64,000 nucleotides of DNA from SAR86 cluster bacterium SAR86B (GTDB taxonomy: Bacteria > Pseudomonadota > Gammaproteobacteria > Magnimaribacterales > Magnimaribacteraceae), in assembly GCA_905182235.1 (NCBI GenBank), contig CAJJAM010000016.1, positions 1-64,000 on the forward strand. Direction: 5' to 3'. The position numbers and the translations under genes are program-made. The notes below the pieces were generated by a model. That model worked only from the letters and a program-made list of their open reading frames with translations, was not told the origin of the DNA and did no database searches. Shown piece by piece: positions 49,310-58,879 of the stretch; the stretch's first letter is position 1; each line of letters starts with the position of its first letter.

Positions 49310-49729
49310 ATGTTAAAAGAAAACGAAATAAATATAGGTGACACCCATACAGCCACGCTAGTTGAAGATCTTAAAAGAACCCAAATAGTTCAATATGCAG
49401 GAGCATCTGGAGACTACAATCCGCTACATACGGATGAAATCTTTACAACACAAGTGGCAGGATACCCAAGTGTTTTTGCTCATGGCATGCTATCAATGGG
49501 ACTTACCGGAACAATGCTAACGGACTATGTAGGAGATGGCGCTTTAAAGAAATACGGAGTTAGGTTTACTAATCAAGTATGGCCAGGCGATACTCTTAAA
49601 AGCACCACCACAATAGTAGGTATTAGAGATCAAGACGGCGAGAGGGTTGTAGATCTTGAAGTGGTTACAACCAATCAAAATGAAGTCCCTGTTGTGACTG
49701 GAAATGCAACTGCAAAAATAGAATCCTAA
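49310..49729 (+). CDS. MaoC family dehydratase
   Basis: VQYAGASGDYNPLHTDEIFTTQVAGYPSVFAHGMLSMG. Confidence 0.88.
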   Translation: MLKENEINIGDTHTATLVEDLKRTQIVQYAGASGDYNPLHTDEIFTTQVAGYPSVFAHGMLSMGLTGTMLTDYVGDGALKKYGVRFTNQVWPGDTLKSTTTIVGIRDQDGERVVDLEVVTTNQNEVPVVTGNATAKIES

Positions 49730-49770
49730 ATTAAATATCAGAGCTTTAAGCTCCACCAATAGGGGAAATT

Positions 49771-51351
49771 ATGTCTGAGAAAGAAGATTCTGTAGTAGGC
49801 GGTCGTCACGCAAAAATAGCATTGGGACTGCTTGTCGTAGTCTACATCTTTAATTTTGTAGATCGACAAATCATATCAATTCTCGCGGAGGATATAAAAG
49901 CTGATCTTGGTATCTCGAACAGCGATATTGGGTTCTTATTCGGTACTGCCTTTGGAGTTTTTTACTCAGTTGTAGGTATTCCTATGGGGAAATTAGCTGA
50001 TTCTTGGAATAGAAAGAATCTTATCAGTGCCGGCTTAGCTTTCTGGAGTTTAATGACTTTCTTATCTGGAACTGCGAAATCTTTCTTAAGCCTTTCCATA
50101 TATCGCTTCGGTGTAGGTATAGGAGAGTCCACTGCAACACCTTCGGCTTACTCACTTTTATCTGATTACTTCTCTCCTAGAGTTCGGGCTACGGTCCTTT
50201 CCATTTACTCTAGCGGTCTCTATCTTGGTGCCGGAATTGGGTTATTTCTTGGGGGGTGGATTTTAGATACATGGAATTCTTCTTACCCGGATATCTCACA
50301 AGCTCCTTTTGGACTTAAAGGATGGCAAGCCGCCTTCATGGGAGTTGGCCTTCCAGGAGTATTTCTCTCTATTGTCACCTATTTTTTTATAAAAGAACCA
50401 ATAAGAGGGTTAAGCGAAGATATTGTCACCGAGCCAAGCAAACATCCTTTCAAAGATACTTTTAAAGAGTTCATTGGGCTTACTCCTTTGTCTTTTATTG
50501 GATCGGAAAATGTAACCAAAGCCTTAATAACTAATTTTGTCATAGCATCAACAATTTTTATATTATGTTTTTCCCTTTATACCATTACAGGTGATTTCTT
50601 ACAGTGGGTAGCTTGGGGAATCGGGGCCTATTTAGTATGTACTTGGATACAAAGCCTCAACCACAGAGACATTGTTGCTTTTACTTTAATGTTTAAGAGT
50701 AAGGCCATAGTTTATTCTTTTATCTCTTTTCCATGCATACCTTTTGTTGGATATGCTTACTCTGCTTTTACGCCATCCTTTTATATAAATTATCATGGCA
50801 TGACGGCCTTAGAAATAGGGACTCTAGTTGGTCTTTTAACTGCAATAGGATCTTTTATTGGCGTTATTGGAGGTGGCTTTATCGGAGATAAACTTAGAGA
50901 TAAGTATGTTGGAGGAAGGTTATACGTAATCTTTGTTGGAGGAGTTTTAATAACTGCCATAGGTTGCCTAGGAATGATTTATTCAGAATCTAGAAATATA
51001 TCGATTGCCTTTAACTTTTTCTACCATATAGGAAGTGCGGTTTATGTGGGTTGTGCTGCAACAACGGTTACGAACTTAGTCCTTCCAAGAATGAGAGCAA
51101 TGGCAGGAGCTTTCTTTATTTTAACCCTAAGCATGATTGGCTTGGCTCTAGGTCCTTACGCCCTAGGAAGAATAAGTGATCTATTTGAATCTCAAGGATA
51201 TGCAGCAGGTGAAGCCATGCAGACCTCAATGGGATTAATACTTTTCATTCTAATTATTCCATCAATCACGCTATTTCTCGCCGTCAAGCACCTTAAAGCC
51301 GATGAAGAATCGGTTTTGGAAAGAGCACGAGCCCTAGGAGAGAATATTTAA
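49771..51351 (+). CDS. MFS transporter (spinster-like)
   Basis: NFVDRQIISILAEDIKADLGISNSDIGFLFGTAFGVFYSVVGIPMGKLADSWNRKNLI; multi-TM. Confidence 0.88.
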   Translation: MSEKEDSVVGGRHAKIALGLLVVVYIFNFVDRQIISILAEDIKADLGISNSDIGFLFGTAFGVFYSVVGIPMGKLADSWNRKNLISAGLAFWSLMTFLSGTAKSFLSLSIYRFGVGIGESTATPSAYSLLSDYFSPRVRATVLSIYSSGLYLGAGIGLFLGGWILDTWNSSYPDISQAPFGLKGWQAAFMGVGLPGVFLSIVTYFFIKEPIRGLSEDIVTEPSKHPFKDTFKEFIGLTPLSFIGSENVTKALITNFVIASTIFILCFSLYTITGDFLQWVAWGIGAYLVCTWIQSLNHRDIVAFTLMFKSKAIVYSFISFPCIPFVGYAYSAFTPSFYINYHGMTALEIGTLVGLLTAIGSFIGVIGGGFIGDKLRDKYVGGRLYVIFVGGVLITAIGCLGMIYSESRNISIAFNFFYHIGSAVYVGCAATTVTNLVLPRMRAMAGAFFILTLSMIGLALGPYALGRISDLFESQGYAAGEAMQTSMGLILFILIIPSITLFLAVKHLKADEESVLERARALGENI

Positions 51352-51377
51352 AGGATGCTGCTGAGATAAAATTAGTT

Positions 51378-51833
51378 TTAATTATTCTCCTTTAATCTTC
51401 TTAAAAGTTCTAAAAACGTGACTTTAAGAATGGGGTGCTTAAGGTCTCCTGCTATCTCAGCTAGAGGTTCAAGCACAAAGCGACATTCTTGAATATCATT
51501 GCTGGGTATGGCGATCTCATCATCATCAATTATTAAGTCCCCGTATAAAATAATATCCAAATCCACAACCCTGCTAGACATTCCTTTTTGATCTTCCGTT
51601 CTTCCCATGTCTACTTCTATAGATTTTAAAACTCCCTTTAAAGCCATTGGCTTTATATCTGTATTAAAACCAACAACTGCATTTAAAAAATTATTTCCTC
51701 TAAACCCTTCCGATTTTGTTTCATAAGTTGTCGAATATTCGCATTCAAAGAGATCATTTAAATTAACCTTAACAAGTTCTAGGTTAATTTCTGGCTCTAT
51801 ATTGCTACCAATACTTACAAAAACTCTTTGCAT
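51378..51833 (-). CDS. folK: 2-amino-4-hydroxy-6-hydroxymethyldihydropteridine diphosphokinase
   Basis: VFVSIGSNIEPEINLE, FLNAVVGFNT, SRVVDLDIILYGDLII, ECRFVLEPLAEI. Confidence 0.95.
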   Translation of the reverse strand: MQRVFVSIGSNIEPEINLELVKVNLNDLFECEYSTTYETKSEGFRGNNFLNAVVGFNTDIKPMALKGVLKSIEVDMGRTEDQKGMSSRVVDLDIILYGDLIIDDDEIAIPSNDIQECRFVLEPLAEIAGDLKHPILKVTFLELLRRLKENN

Positions 51834-52180
51834 CAGGGCCTTGTTATTGAGATCCCTACTGACTCAGAACCCCTCAATGCTCCAGGCTTGTTTAATGTAA
51901 GTACCAGCCTAGAAACAGGAAATTCTTTCAAAATAATCTTAGCAACCTTTTCTGCAAGACTCTCTACCAATTTAGCTTTCGAACCTTGAATATACGCTGA
52001 AACTCTCTTACCTACTTTTTTATAATCAAGTGCGTCTTTTATATCATCTGATCTTGCAGCTTTTTTGTTGTCAAAGTCCATTTCTATATCAACTGAGATT
52101 ATTTGCTTGACCTCTCTTTCCCATTGAAATATTCCAATGATTGCCTCAACTTCTAAATTTTTTATATGAACTTTGTCCAT
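51833..52180 (-). CDS. folB: dihydroneopterin aldolase
   Basis: MDKVHIKNLEVEAIIGIFQWEREVKQ, DALDYKKVGKRV, LVESLAEKVAKIIL. Confidence 0.94.
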   Translation of the reverse strand: MDKVHIKNLEVEAIIGIFQWEREVKQIISVDIEMDFDNKKAARSDDIKDALDYKKVGKRVSAYIQGSKAKLVESLAEKVAKIILKEFPVSRLVLTLNKPGALRGSESVGISITRP

Positions 52181-52183
52181 TAA

Positions 52184-53185
52184 TTACAGCTCCGATAAAT
52201 TCCATTTTGGTCTAATTATTATATCGCTCGAAATATTTGTTTTATTTAATCTGTAGTGGCCGGTGATAGCTACCATTGCTCCATTGTCTGTGCATCTGTT
52301 TATGGGAGGGAAGAATATTTTATTACCTTTAAGACCTTCTATTAACCTTTTTCTAATGTATTTATTTGAAGCAACTCCCCCTCCTATTACTAGTTGATCT
52401 AGACCATTCTGCTCCATTGCCTTTTTAGATTTTAAAAATAGAGTGTCTGCTACTGCTTCCTGAAAAGAGGCGGCTAAGTCAGCCTTAAAAGTCTCCGATG
52501 GGTTTTCTTCATTTCTAACCGTATACAAGACTGCGGTTTTTAAACCACTAAAACTAAAATCAAGGTGTGGTTCTTTTGTCATTGGTCTGGGGAGGTTAAA
52601 TGCATTGGGGTCTCCTTTGGTGGCTAGCTCTTCTATTTTGGGTCCTCCTGGATAACCCAAATCAAGTAATTTAGCCACTTTATCAAAAGCCTCTCCAACT
52701 GCATCATCTCTGCTTTGACCTAAAACTTCATATTCACCAAAATTATTAGCTCTAATAATTAAGCAGTGTCCCCCTGAAATTAGCAGCGTAAGGAAAGGGA
52801 AAGATGGTGCTGGATCTTCTAATAAATTAATTAATAAATGAGCTTCCATGTGATGTATGCCTACACAAGGAATGCCCCATCCAAGACTCAAGGCTTGTGC
52901 TAAAGCTGCTCCTGTTAATAAAGGTCCTCTCAGGCCTGGGCCAGCTGTATAAGCAATGCCATCAAGAGCATCTGCTTTAATACCTGACTCTTTTATCGTA
53001 TCAGAGAGCAAAGGTATCAATTTTCTTACATGATCTCGTGAGGCGAGCTCTGGAACAACTCCACCGTAATCTGAATGCTTAGCAGCTTGACTGAATAGCT
53101 TCTCAGCTATGATCTGATTGGAGTTGCCATCATAAATAGCTATGCCAGTTTCATCACAAGATGTTTCTATACCTAATACTTTCAT
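52184..53185 (-). CDS. tsaD: tRNA N6-adenosine threonylcarbamoyltransferase
   Basis: MKVLGIETSCDETGIAIYD, GVVPELASRDHVRKL, GIHHMEAHLL, LISGGHCLI, VIGGGVASNKYIRKRL. Confidence 0.98.
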   Translation of the reverse strand: MKVLGIETSCDETGIAIYDGNSNQIIAEKLFSQAAKHSDYGGVVPELASRDHVRKLIPLLSDTIKESGIKADALDGIAYTAGPGLRGPLLTGAALAQALSLGWGIPCVGIHHMEAHLLINLLEDPAPSFPFLTLLISGGHCLIIRANNFGEYEVLGQSRDDAVGEAFDKVAKLLDLGYPGGPKIEELATKGDPNAFNLPRPMTKEPHLDFSFSGLKTAVLYTVRNEENPSETFKADLAASFQEAVADTLFLKSKKAMEQNGLDQLVIGGGVASNKYIRKRLIEGLKGNKIFFPPINRCTDNGAMVAITGHYRLNKTNISSDIIIRPKWNLSEL

Positions 53186-53260
53186 TTGATTATCTACTTA
53201 ACATACATTCTGAGGACAAATAAAAAAAAAGAAAGGCTTTCCAAAATAAAAAGGCTTCTA

Positions 53261-53276
53261 TAGAATTGCGCAACCC
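53261..53276 (+). promoter_or_regulatory. putative rpsU promoter -10 with GCGC discriminator
   Basis: TAGAATTGCGCAACCC upstream of the rpsU ATG. Confidence 0.5.
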
Positions 53277-53292
53277 AAAGCGGTTAAAGTAT

Positions 53293-53508
53293 ATGCCATC
53301 AATAAAAATTAGACCTAACGAATCATTTGACATTGGACTCAGAAAGTTCAAACGTGCTGTAGAAAAAGCAGGAATTATTCCTGAAGTAAGGAAAAGAGAA
53401 TTCTACGAAAAACCTACAGCAGTTTTAAAAAGAAAGAAGGCCGCTGCTGTTAAGAGAGAACAAAAAAATCATAAAAGCAACAAATTGGGACGCCCTCCTC
53501 GTTTCTAA
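53293..53508 (+). CDS. rpsU: 30S ribosomal protein S21
   Basis: [55 protein letters not shown]; start moved from track TTG 53266 to ATG 53293 (71 aa). Confidence 0.96.
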   Translation: MPSIKIRPNESFDIGLRKFKRAVEKAGIIPEVRKREFYEKPTAVLKRKKAAAVKREQKNHKSNKLGRPPRF

Positions 53509-53526
53509 GGTAATTATTTTAAATCT

Positions 53527-53979
53527 ATGGCGGAAATAACACTTCTACCGCTAATTCAAGAGGCTGTAAAATCAGCCATGAGAAATCGTGATAAAGAAAT
53601 TGTAACGACTCTTCGTATGGCTATTTCTGAATTAAAGAAAGAAGAAATAGATAATAAAGTAACCCTTGATGATCCTTTTGTAATTTCTATCCTCCAAAGG
53701 ATGATTAAGCAAAGAAAAGATGCTGCTTCTCAATTCCAAGATGCCAGCCGACCAGAATTGGCTGAAAAAGAGAGAAATGAAATTACCATGCTGTCTGAGT
53801 TTCTACCAGAACAACTGTCTGAAGATGATCTTTTACAAATTGTTAAAGAAGAAATTATTAGTTCTGAGGCAAGCTCTATGCAAGATATCGGAAAGGTTAT
53901 GGGCAGTTTAAAGCCTAAACTGCTAGGGCAAGCTGACATGTCAACGGTCAGTAAGCTCGTAAAAGATCAGCTTTCTTAA
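53527..53979 (+). CDS. yqeY: GatB/YqeY domain-containing protein
   Basis: VKSAMRNRDKEIVTTLRMAISELKKEEID, MIKQRKDAASQF, MLSEFLPEQLSEDDL. Confidence 0.93.
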   Translation: MAEITLLPLIQEAVKSAMRNRDKEIVTTLRMAISELKKEEIDNKVTLDDPFVISILQRMIKQRKDAASQFQDASRPELAEKERNEITMLSEFLPEQLSEDDLLQIVKEEIISSEASSMQDIGKVMGSLKPKLLGQADMSTVSKLVKDQLS

Positions 53980-53985
53980 TAATAA

Positions 53986-55200
53986 CTAGTCTAAATTCAG
54001 ATATCTGTCTCTTAAGCGAGTAGATCTCGACTCATTGGACATTAGCTTCCCAGAGATATAAATCTGCTCTGCAAAAGCAGAGATCTCAAGAGGATCTTTG
54101 CCCCAAATTATTAAATCAGCCTTGTATCCTATTTCGATCATGCCAATCTTTTTTAAACCAAAAACCTCAGCAACGTTGCTTGTTAAAGATTTAAGGGCTA
54201 CATCCCAAGGCAACCCATATGAAACAGCTATTCCAGCAGCCTGTCGACTCAGGTAACTGTTATGGGTTTCATGAGAAGCTATTAGAATCTTCACTCCTGC
54301 TTTTTCAAGCAAGGACGCATTGTCTAATCTGGCACCCAATTGGTTAAAAGAGCTAGGGAGATTGTTAATTGGCTCAAGAATAACCGGTGTCTTTGTATTG
54401 GCTAATTGTTTTGCCACCATCCAAGCTTCCGAACCTCCCCTTATTATTAATCTAATATTTTTTTCTACAGAAAAATTAATTAAAAACAGGATATCAGATG
54501 CTCTGTCAGCCCTTACTATGAGAGGTATTTCTCTAGTAAGAACTCTTTTCAAAGCGGCAATATCTCTGCTGGAATAACTTGAAGAAGATGGCAGGCCTTT
54601 TTCATTACTCCAACTATCTGTTTCTATGACTCTAGAGGCTACGTCCAGACTGTCTTCAAGTAAAAGGATTTTAGCTGCCCTTGAATCTTCTCCGGAACTT
54701 ATGCTGCTGAATAAAGCGATGTCCTGACTGATTAAACTTCCCTCTAAACTACTTGATAAAGAAAAAGCAGAAGCCAGTCCGGCATACAACCCTGAGCTGC
54801 TAGGTACAGAAAGGGCAGTTGTTATGCCTCCTCTGAGATTATAGGGAATTAAAGTTGAGTGAGGATTAAAAGCTGAAACAATACTCAGACCTGAGGAATA
54901 TATTTTTGAGCTGTCATCTCTAGTCTCGGCTATAGCTCCAATCTCCACTATGCCAAGCTGAGAATAAGGAGCTATAAAACCAGGGGTAACAATTTTTCCA
55001 TTTAAATCTTTTATGCGAGAAGCGCTGATGTTTAAATTCTTCCCTATTTTACTTATTTTTCCATCTTCTATATAAATATCAGTATTTTCTAGCACCCCTC
55101 CAGGGCCAGCCGTATAAACATTACCTCCTTTTAAGAGCAAATCTTCACCATTAACAGTAAAAGAAAAAATCATAGATAAAAGAAGAATTAATTTTTTCAT
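53986..55200 (-). CDS. exported amidohydrolase-fold protein with degenerate metal site
   Basis: Signal peptide; LLLKGGNVYTAGPGGVLENTDIYIEDGKISKIG; TPGFIAPYSQLG in place of a DxHxH motif; C-terminal GYKADLIIWGKDPLE. Confidence 0.8.
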   Translation of the reverse strand: MKKLILLLSMIFSFTVNGEDLLLKGGNVYTAGPGGVLENTDIYIEDGKISKIGKNLNISASRIKDLNGKIVTPGFIAPYSQLGIVEIGAIAETRDDSSKIYSSGLSIVSAFNPHSTLIPYNLRGGITTALSVPSSSGLYAGLASAFSLSSSLEGSLISQDIALFSSISSGEDSRAAKILLLEDSLDVASRVIETDSWSNEKGLPSSSSYSSRDIAALKRVLTREIPLIVRADRASDILFLINFSVEKNIRLIIRGGSEAWMVAKQLANTKTPVILEPINNLPSSFNQLGARLDNASLLEKAGVKILIASHETHNSYLSRQAAGIAVSYGLPWDVALKSLTSNVAEVFGLKKIGMIEIGYKADLIIWGKDPLEISAFAEQIYISGKLMSNESRSTRLRDRYLNLD

Positions 55201-56546
55201 AATCTATTTTCTTCTGGTTTTATAAGCCCCAATTCAAAATCCGTTGGTTTTGGCGTTGAAGGGTCTTCGTGATCATAGTGGACCAGGCCATCAATAAAAA
55301 CTTTTTCTGTTTTTGCATAAACACTAAAAGGGTCTTGATCCCATATAACAATATCAGCCATTTTTCCAGGTTCCAAAGTTCCAACTTCTTCTAAAATTCC
55401 TAGAGCTTTTGCTGGGTTTTTTGTTATCCATTGAATAGCCCTAGATCTTGGAATATCAAACCCCGCCCTAACTCCAGCCGATCTAGCTTTTTCAGCTTCT
55501 TGATTTAATCGTTGAATGCCAATTGGTGAATCTGAATGAACTATTGCACAGCCCGTTGCATTATTAGCTTGATCAACAATTGCTACGTTTTCCCAAACCA
55601 TATCGAAAGCTTCGTGTTTAAATCCCCACCAATCTGCCCACATAGCAGCACATACTCCATTTTTTGCCAATAGATCAGCAACTTTGTAAGCTTCTATAGC
55701 ATGATGAAAAGTGGTTACCTTGTAATTAAATTCATTAGCAATATCAAGCATAACGGCCATCTCTTCACCTCTATAACAGTGGTTCTGAATTAGAATCTCG
55801 CCATCTAATACTCCTGCGAGAGTTTCAAGTTTTAGGTCCCTAGTAGCTCCTCGTTGCTCTTTATATTTCTCTGCCTGTATCCAGGCTTTTCTATACCCTG
55901 CAACATTGCCCATTCTGGTGGAGGGCTCTCTGTTTTTATTTCCATAGACTCTTTTAGGATTCTCGCCACAAGCCATCTTGAGCGTATAAGGGGCATTAGG
56001 AAATTTCATTCCTTGCATAGTCCTTGACCAGACATTCTTAAGAGTTACCCCTCTTCCTCCAAAAAGATTGGCTGAACCAGGAAGAACATGAAAAGTTGTT
56101 ATTCCCCCTTTAAGAGCTAAAGGCATTTGAGTATCTTGAGTCCACACAGAATGCTCAGCCCAAACATGTGGTGTAACAGGATCTGTGGCTTCGTTACCGT
56201 CCGAACTTGACCTAAGACTTGGTGATGGGTAAACACCCATATGTGAATGGATGTCTATTATCCCAGGGGTCAACCATTTACCAGTTGCATCTATTAATCT
56301 CATGTCTTTTGGATAATTTAGATCAACTCCAACTAGTTTTATTTTATTATTGGATACCCAAATATCAGCTGAAGGGTAATCTTCTCCTGTTCCAGTTAAA
56401 ATTCTAGCCCCTATTATTACAAAGTCTCCGCTATTATCAGGACTGTAGGTAGATTCATAATTCTTTGCTGAATCCGAATTAAAAGGATCGTCCGAACCAC
56501 AAGAAATAAATAAAAAAGCAAGAACGATAACAAAATATTTCAACAT
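55197..56546 (-). CDS. amidohydrolase-family lipoprotein
   Basis: MLKYFVIVLAFLFISCGSDD lipobox; TPGIIDIHSHMGVYPS intact HxH; TLEPGKMADIVIWDQDPF. Confidence 0.88.
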   Translation of the reverse strand: MLKYFVIVLAFLFISCGSDDPFNSDSAKNYESTYSPDNSGDFVIIGARILTGTGEDYPSADIWVSNNKIKLVGVDLNYPKDMRLIDATGKWLTPGIIDIHSHMGVYPSPSLRSSSDGNEATDPVTPHVWAEHSVWTQDTQMPLALKGGITTFHVLPGSANLFGGRGVTLKNVWSRTMQGMKFPNAPYTLKMACGENPKRVYGNKNREPSTRMGNVAGYRKAWIQAEKYKEQRGATRDLKLETLAGVLDGEILIQNHCYRGEEMAVMLDIANEFNYKVTTFHHAIEAYKVADLLAKNGVCAAMWADWWGFKHEAFDMVWENVAIVDQANNATGCAIVHSDSPIGIQRLNQEAEKARSAGVRAGFDIPRSRAIQWITKNPAKALGILEEVGTLEPGKMADIVIWDQDPFSVYAKTEKVFIDGLVHYDHEDPSTPKPTDFELGLIKPEENRL

Positions 56547-56571
56547 TCTATCTAGCTTACGGAGAATCTAA

Positions 56572-57171
56572 CTATCCATCAAGTCTTGTTTCTGCTGCCT
56601 TAAAAGCAGCTATTGTAGTTTGGTCTATCTCAATATTGACTAGACCATTTTTCTGAATAAGAGAAAGGTTAGTAGAAGAGAGAGTTTCCGGTATGAGAAA
56701 GACAGAAAAACCTTCTTGTGAAACTTTAGCCACAGTTAAGCTAGCACCGTTAACTGCTACGTAGCCTTTAAGAATAATGTATTTTCTCCACTCACTGGGG
56801 CAGATAATAATTAGCTCTGTTTCTCCTTCTTGATTTTCTAATATTGCTTCTCCAGTGCAAGAAACATGACCAGAAAGAATATGGCCGCCTACTTCATCAC
56901 CAAATTTTAATGATCTCTCCAGGTTGACTAGATCTCTTAATTCTAAGGAATCTAGGTTTGTAATTCTCATGGTCTCTTTTATTACATCAAAAGAAATGCA
57001 ATCCTCATCAAATTTAGTAACGGTCAAACAACATCCATTAACTGCAATGCTTGCTCCTCTTAACAGTCCAGAAGAGAATCCTTTCTGAACTTTAACCTCT
57101 AAAGAAAAACCTGATTCTGTTTCAAGAACAGAATTAACAATGCCTAATTCCTGAACAATTCCAGTAAACAT
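56572..57171 (-). CDS. ribE: riboflavin synthase alpha chain
   Basis: MFTGIVQELGIV, GASIAVNGCCLTV, VNLERSLKFGDEVGGHILSGHVSC, VNGASLTVAKV. Confidence 0.96.
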   Translation of the reverse strand: MFTGIVQELGIVNSVLETESGFSLEVKVQKGFSSGLLRGASIAVNGCCLTVTKFDEDCISFDVIKETMRITNLDSLELRDLVNLERSLKFGDEVGGHILSGHVSCTGEAILENQEGETELIIICPSEWRKYIILKGYVAVNGASLTVAKVSQEGFSVFLIPETLSSTNLSLIQKNGLVNIEIDQTTIAAFKAAETRLDG

Positions 57172-57803
57172 TATTCAAAGTAATGTCGTTTAATTAAATC
57201 AGCTTGTTCTTGCAGATTTTCTTGTTCTAAAAAATTAGTCAGTCTTGAAATAGAAGCTATTGACCTGATTGGTATATTAAGTTCTCCCTCTAGGCTTTCT
57301 TTGACAGTTCCTGCATCTTTGTTTTTTTCTTCTCTATCTAAAGCCACCACAGCTGCTACAACTTTACCACCCGATTCATTAACCAGTTTTATTGCATTCC
57401 TCAAAGCGCTACCGGCAGTTAAAACGTCATCAACGACCAACACTCTCTTGTTTTCAACAGAGCCAATGAGAACTCCGCCTTCCCCGTGGTCCTTTTCTTC
57501 TTTTCTATCAAAACAAACTGGATAGGCTTTAGAGTTTTTTAAACCTAATTGAGTAGCAAGACTGGATGCTATAGGTATGCCTTTGTAAGCTGGTCCAAAA
57601 ATTACCTCATAAGGTTCTTCTAGTTGCTCCACAACGTCTAAGTACATCAAAGAAAGTTCATGTAAAAAGCCACCTTCTAGCAATGCGGCAATATTAAAAA
57701 AATATGGGCTTTTTTTTCCGGATTTCAATGTAAAGTCACCAAATAGAAGAGCCTGCTCTTTAATAGCTAAAGAAAAAAAATTATTTTGTGTCTTATTCAT
57801 CAA
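57171..57803 (-). CDS. pyrE: orotate phosphoribosyltransferase
   Basis: FTLKSGKKSPYFFNIAAL, IFGPAYKGIPIA, RKEEKDHGEGG, VLVVDDVLTAGSALRNAI. Confidence 0.96.
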   Translation of the reverse strand: MMNKTQNNFFSLAIKEQALLFGDFTLKSGKKSPYFFNIAALLEGGFLHELSLMYLDVVEQLEEPYEVIFGPAYKGIPIASSLATQLGLKNSKAYPVCFDRKEEKDHGEGGVLIGSVENKRVLVVDDVLTAGSALRNAIKLVNESGGKVVAAVVALDREEKNKDAGTVKESLEGELNIPIRSIASISRLTNFLEQENLQEQADLIKRHYFE

Positions 57804-57877
57804 CTTGATTGTAAAAAGATCTATTTGATAATCTATTTTAATTGTATTTAACCTACAATAAACTCCTTTTATTTAAT

Positions 57878-58492
57878 ATGAGCAAACTATTTGTAATTTC
57901 AGCACCTTCCGGAGCAGGAAAAACCACCTTAATTAAATCCTTACTTGAGAATTCATCAAGGAATCTTAGGCTTGGTATTTCATGCACGACGAGGTCAAAA
58001 AGGAAAAATGAAATAAACGGTGAATCCTATTTTTTCAAAACGAAAACAGAATTTGCTGAAATGGTTAAAAATGGAGACCTCTTAGAATCTGCAGAAGTTT
58101 TCGGTAATCTTTATGGAACACCAAAAAAATGGGTACAAGAACAACTCAGCCAAGATGTAGATATTATCCTAGAGTTGGATTGGCAGGGTGCAAAACAGAT
58201 GAAAGAGAATTATCCAGATGCTGTTTTAATATTTATTTTACCTCCTTCTCTTAAAGCCCTACAAGAAAGGCTAAATAAAAGAAATCAAGATTCAGAAGGT
58301 GATATAGAAAAGAGGCTTGCTCAAGCTAAGATAGAAATAACAAATGGCAGCTCCTTTGACCAGGTCATCATTAATGACAATTTTGAATTAGCCATAAATG
58401 ATTTAAACTTAATTATTCACCTTAATAAGAAAATTCCTCAAGAAAGACAAGATCTGGTTAAAAACTCTTTAAGCCAATTGCTGGATCAATAG
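57878..58492 (+). CDS. gmk: guanylate kinase
   Basis: [57 protein letters not shown]. Start moved from TTG 57842 to ATG 57878. Confidence 0.96.
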   Translation: MSKLFVISAPSGAGKTTLIKSLLENSSRNLRLGISCTTRSKRKNEINGESYFFKTKTEFAEMVKNGDLLESAEVFGNLYGTPKKWVQEQLSQDVDIILELDWQGAKQMKENYPDAVLIFILPPSLKALQERLNKRNQDSEGDIEKRLAQAKIEITNGSSFDQVIINDNFELAINDLNLIIHLNKKIPQERQDLVKNSLSQLLDQ

Positions 58493-58504
58493 AGTGCTAT
58501 CGAG

Positions 58505-58519
58505 TAGAATGCGCAACCC
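58505..58519 (+). promoter_or_regulatory. putative rpoZ promoter -10 with GCGC discriminator
   Basis: TAGAATGCGCAACCC, nearly identical to TAGAATTGCGCAACCC upstream of rpsU. Confidence 0.5.
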
Positions 58520-58539
58520 TTAATCAACGATATAGAGAT

Positions 58540-58812
58540 ATGGCAAGAATTACAGTAGAGGATGCTTTAGAAAAAGTATCTACTAGATACGAACTAATTA
58601 TTCTAGCTTCCAAAAGAGCTAGGCAGCTCGCAACTGGTGGCAGAAGAGCCACTCTGGAGTGGGATGATGACAAACCTACTGTTATGGCTTTAAGAGAAAT
58701 AGAAGCCGGTACTGTCACTGTAGAAAACATCAATGACCTTAAAGTTGATATTGCTGACCTAGAACAAGAATTTTCTGAAGAATTATCAGCTGAAGATTTC
58801 CCTAAAAGATAA
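58540..58812 (+). CDS. rpoZ: RNA polymerase omega subunit
   Basis: [34 protein letters not shown]. Confidence 0.97.
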   Translation: MARITVEDALEKVSTRYELIILASKRARQLATGGRRATLEWDDDKPTVMALREIEAGTVTVENINDLKVDIADLEQEFSEELSAEDFPKR

Positions 58813-58879
58813 TTTCCTTCCCTTTTATTAGCCAATAGGCTCAAAAATAGAGATACTCTATTTATATTTTTGAATAACT

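Noticed and set aside
58524-58844. 106-aa minus ORF opposite rpoZ
   Set aside because: Antisense to rpoZ; no supporting motif.
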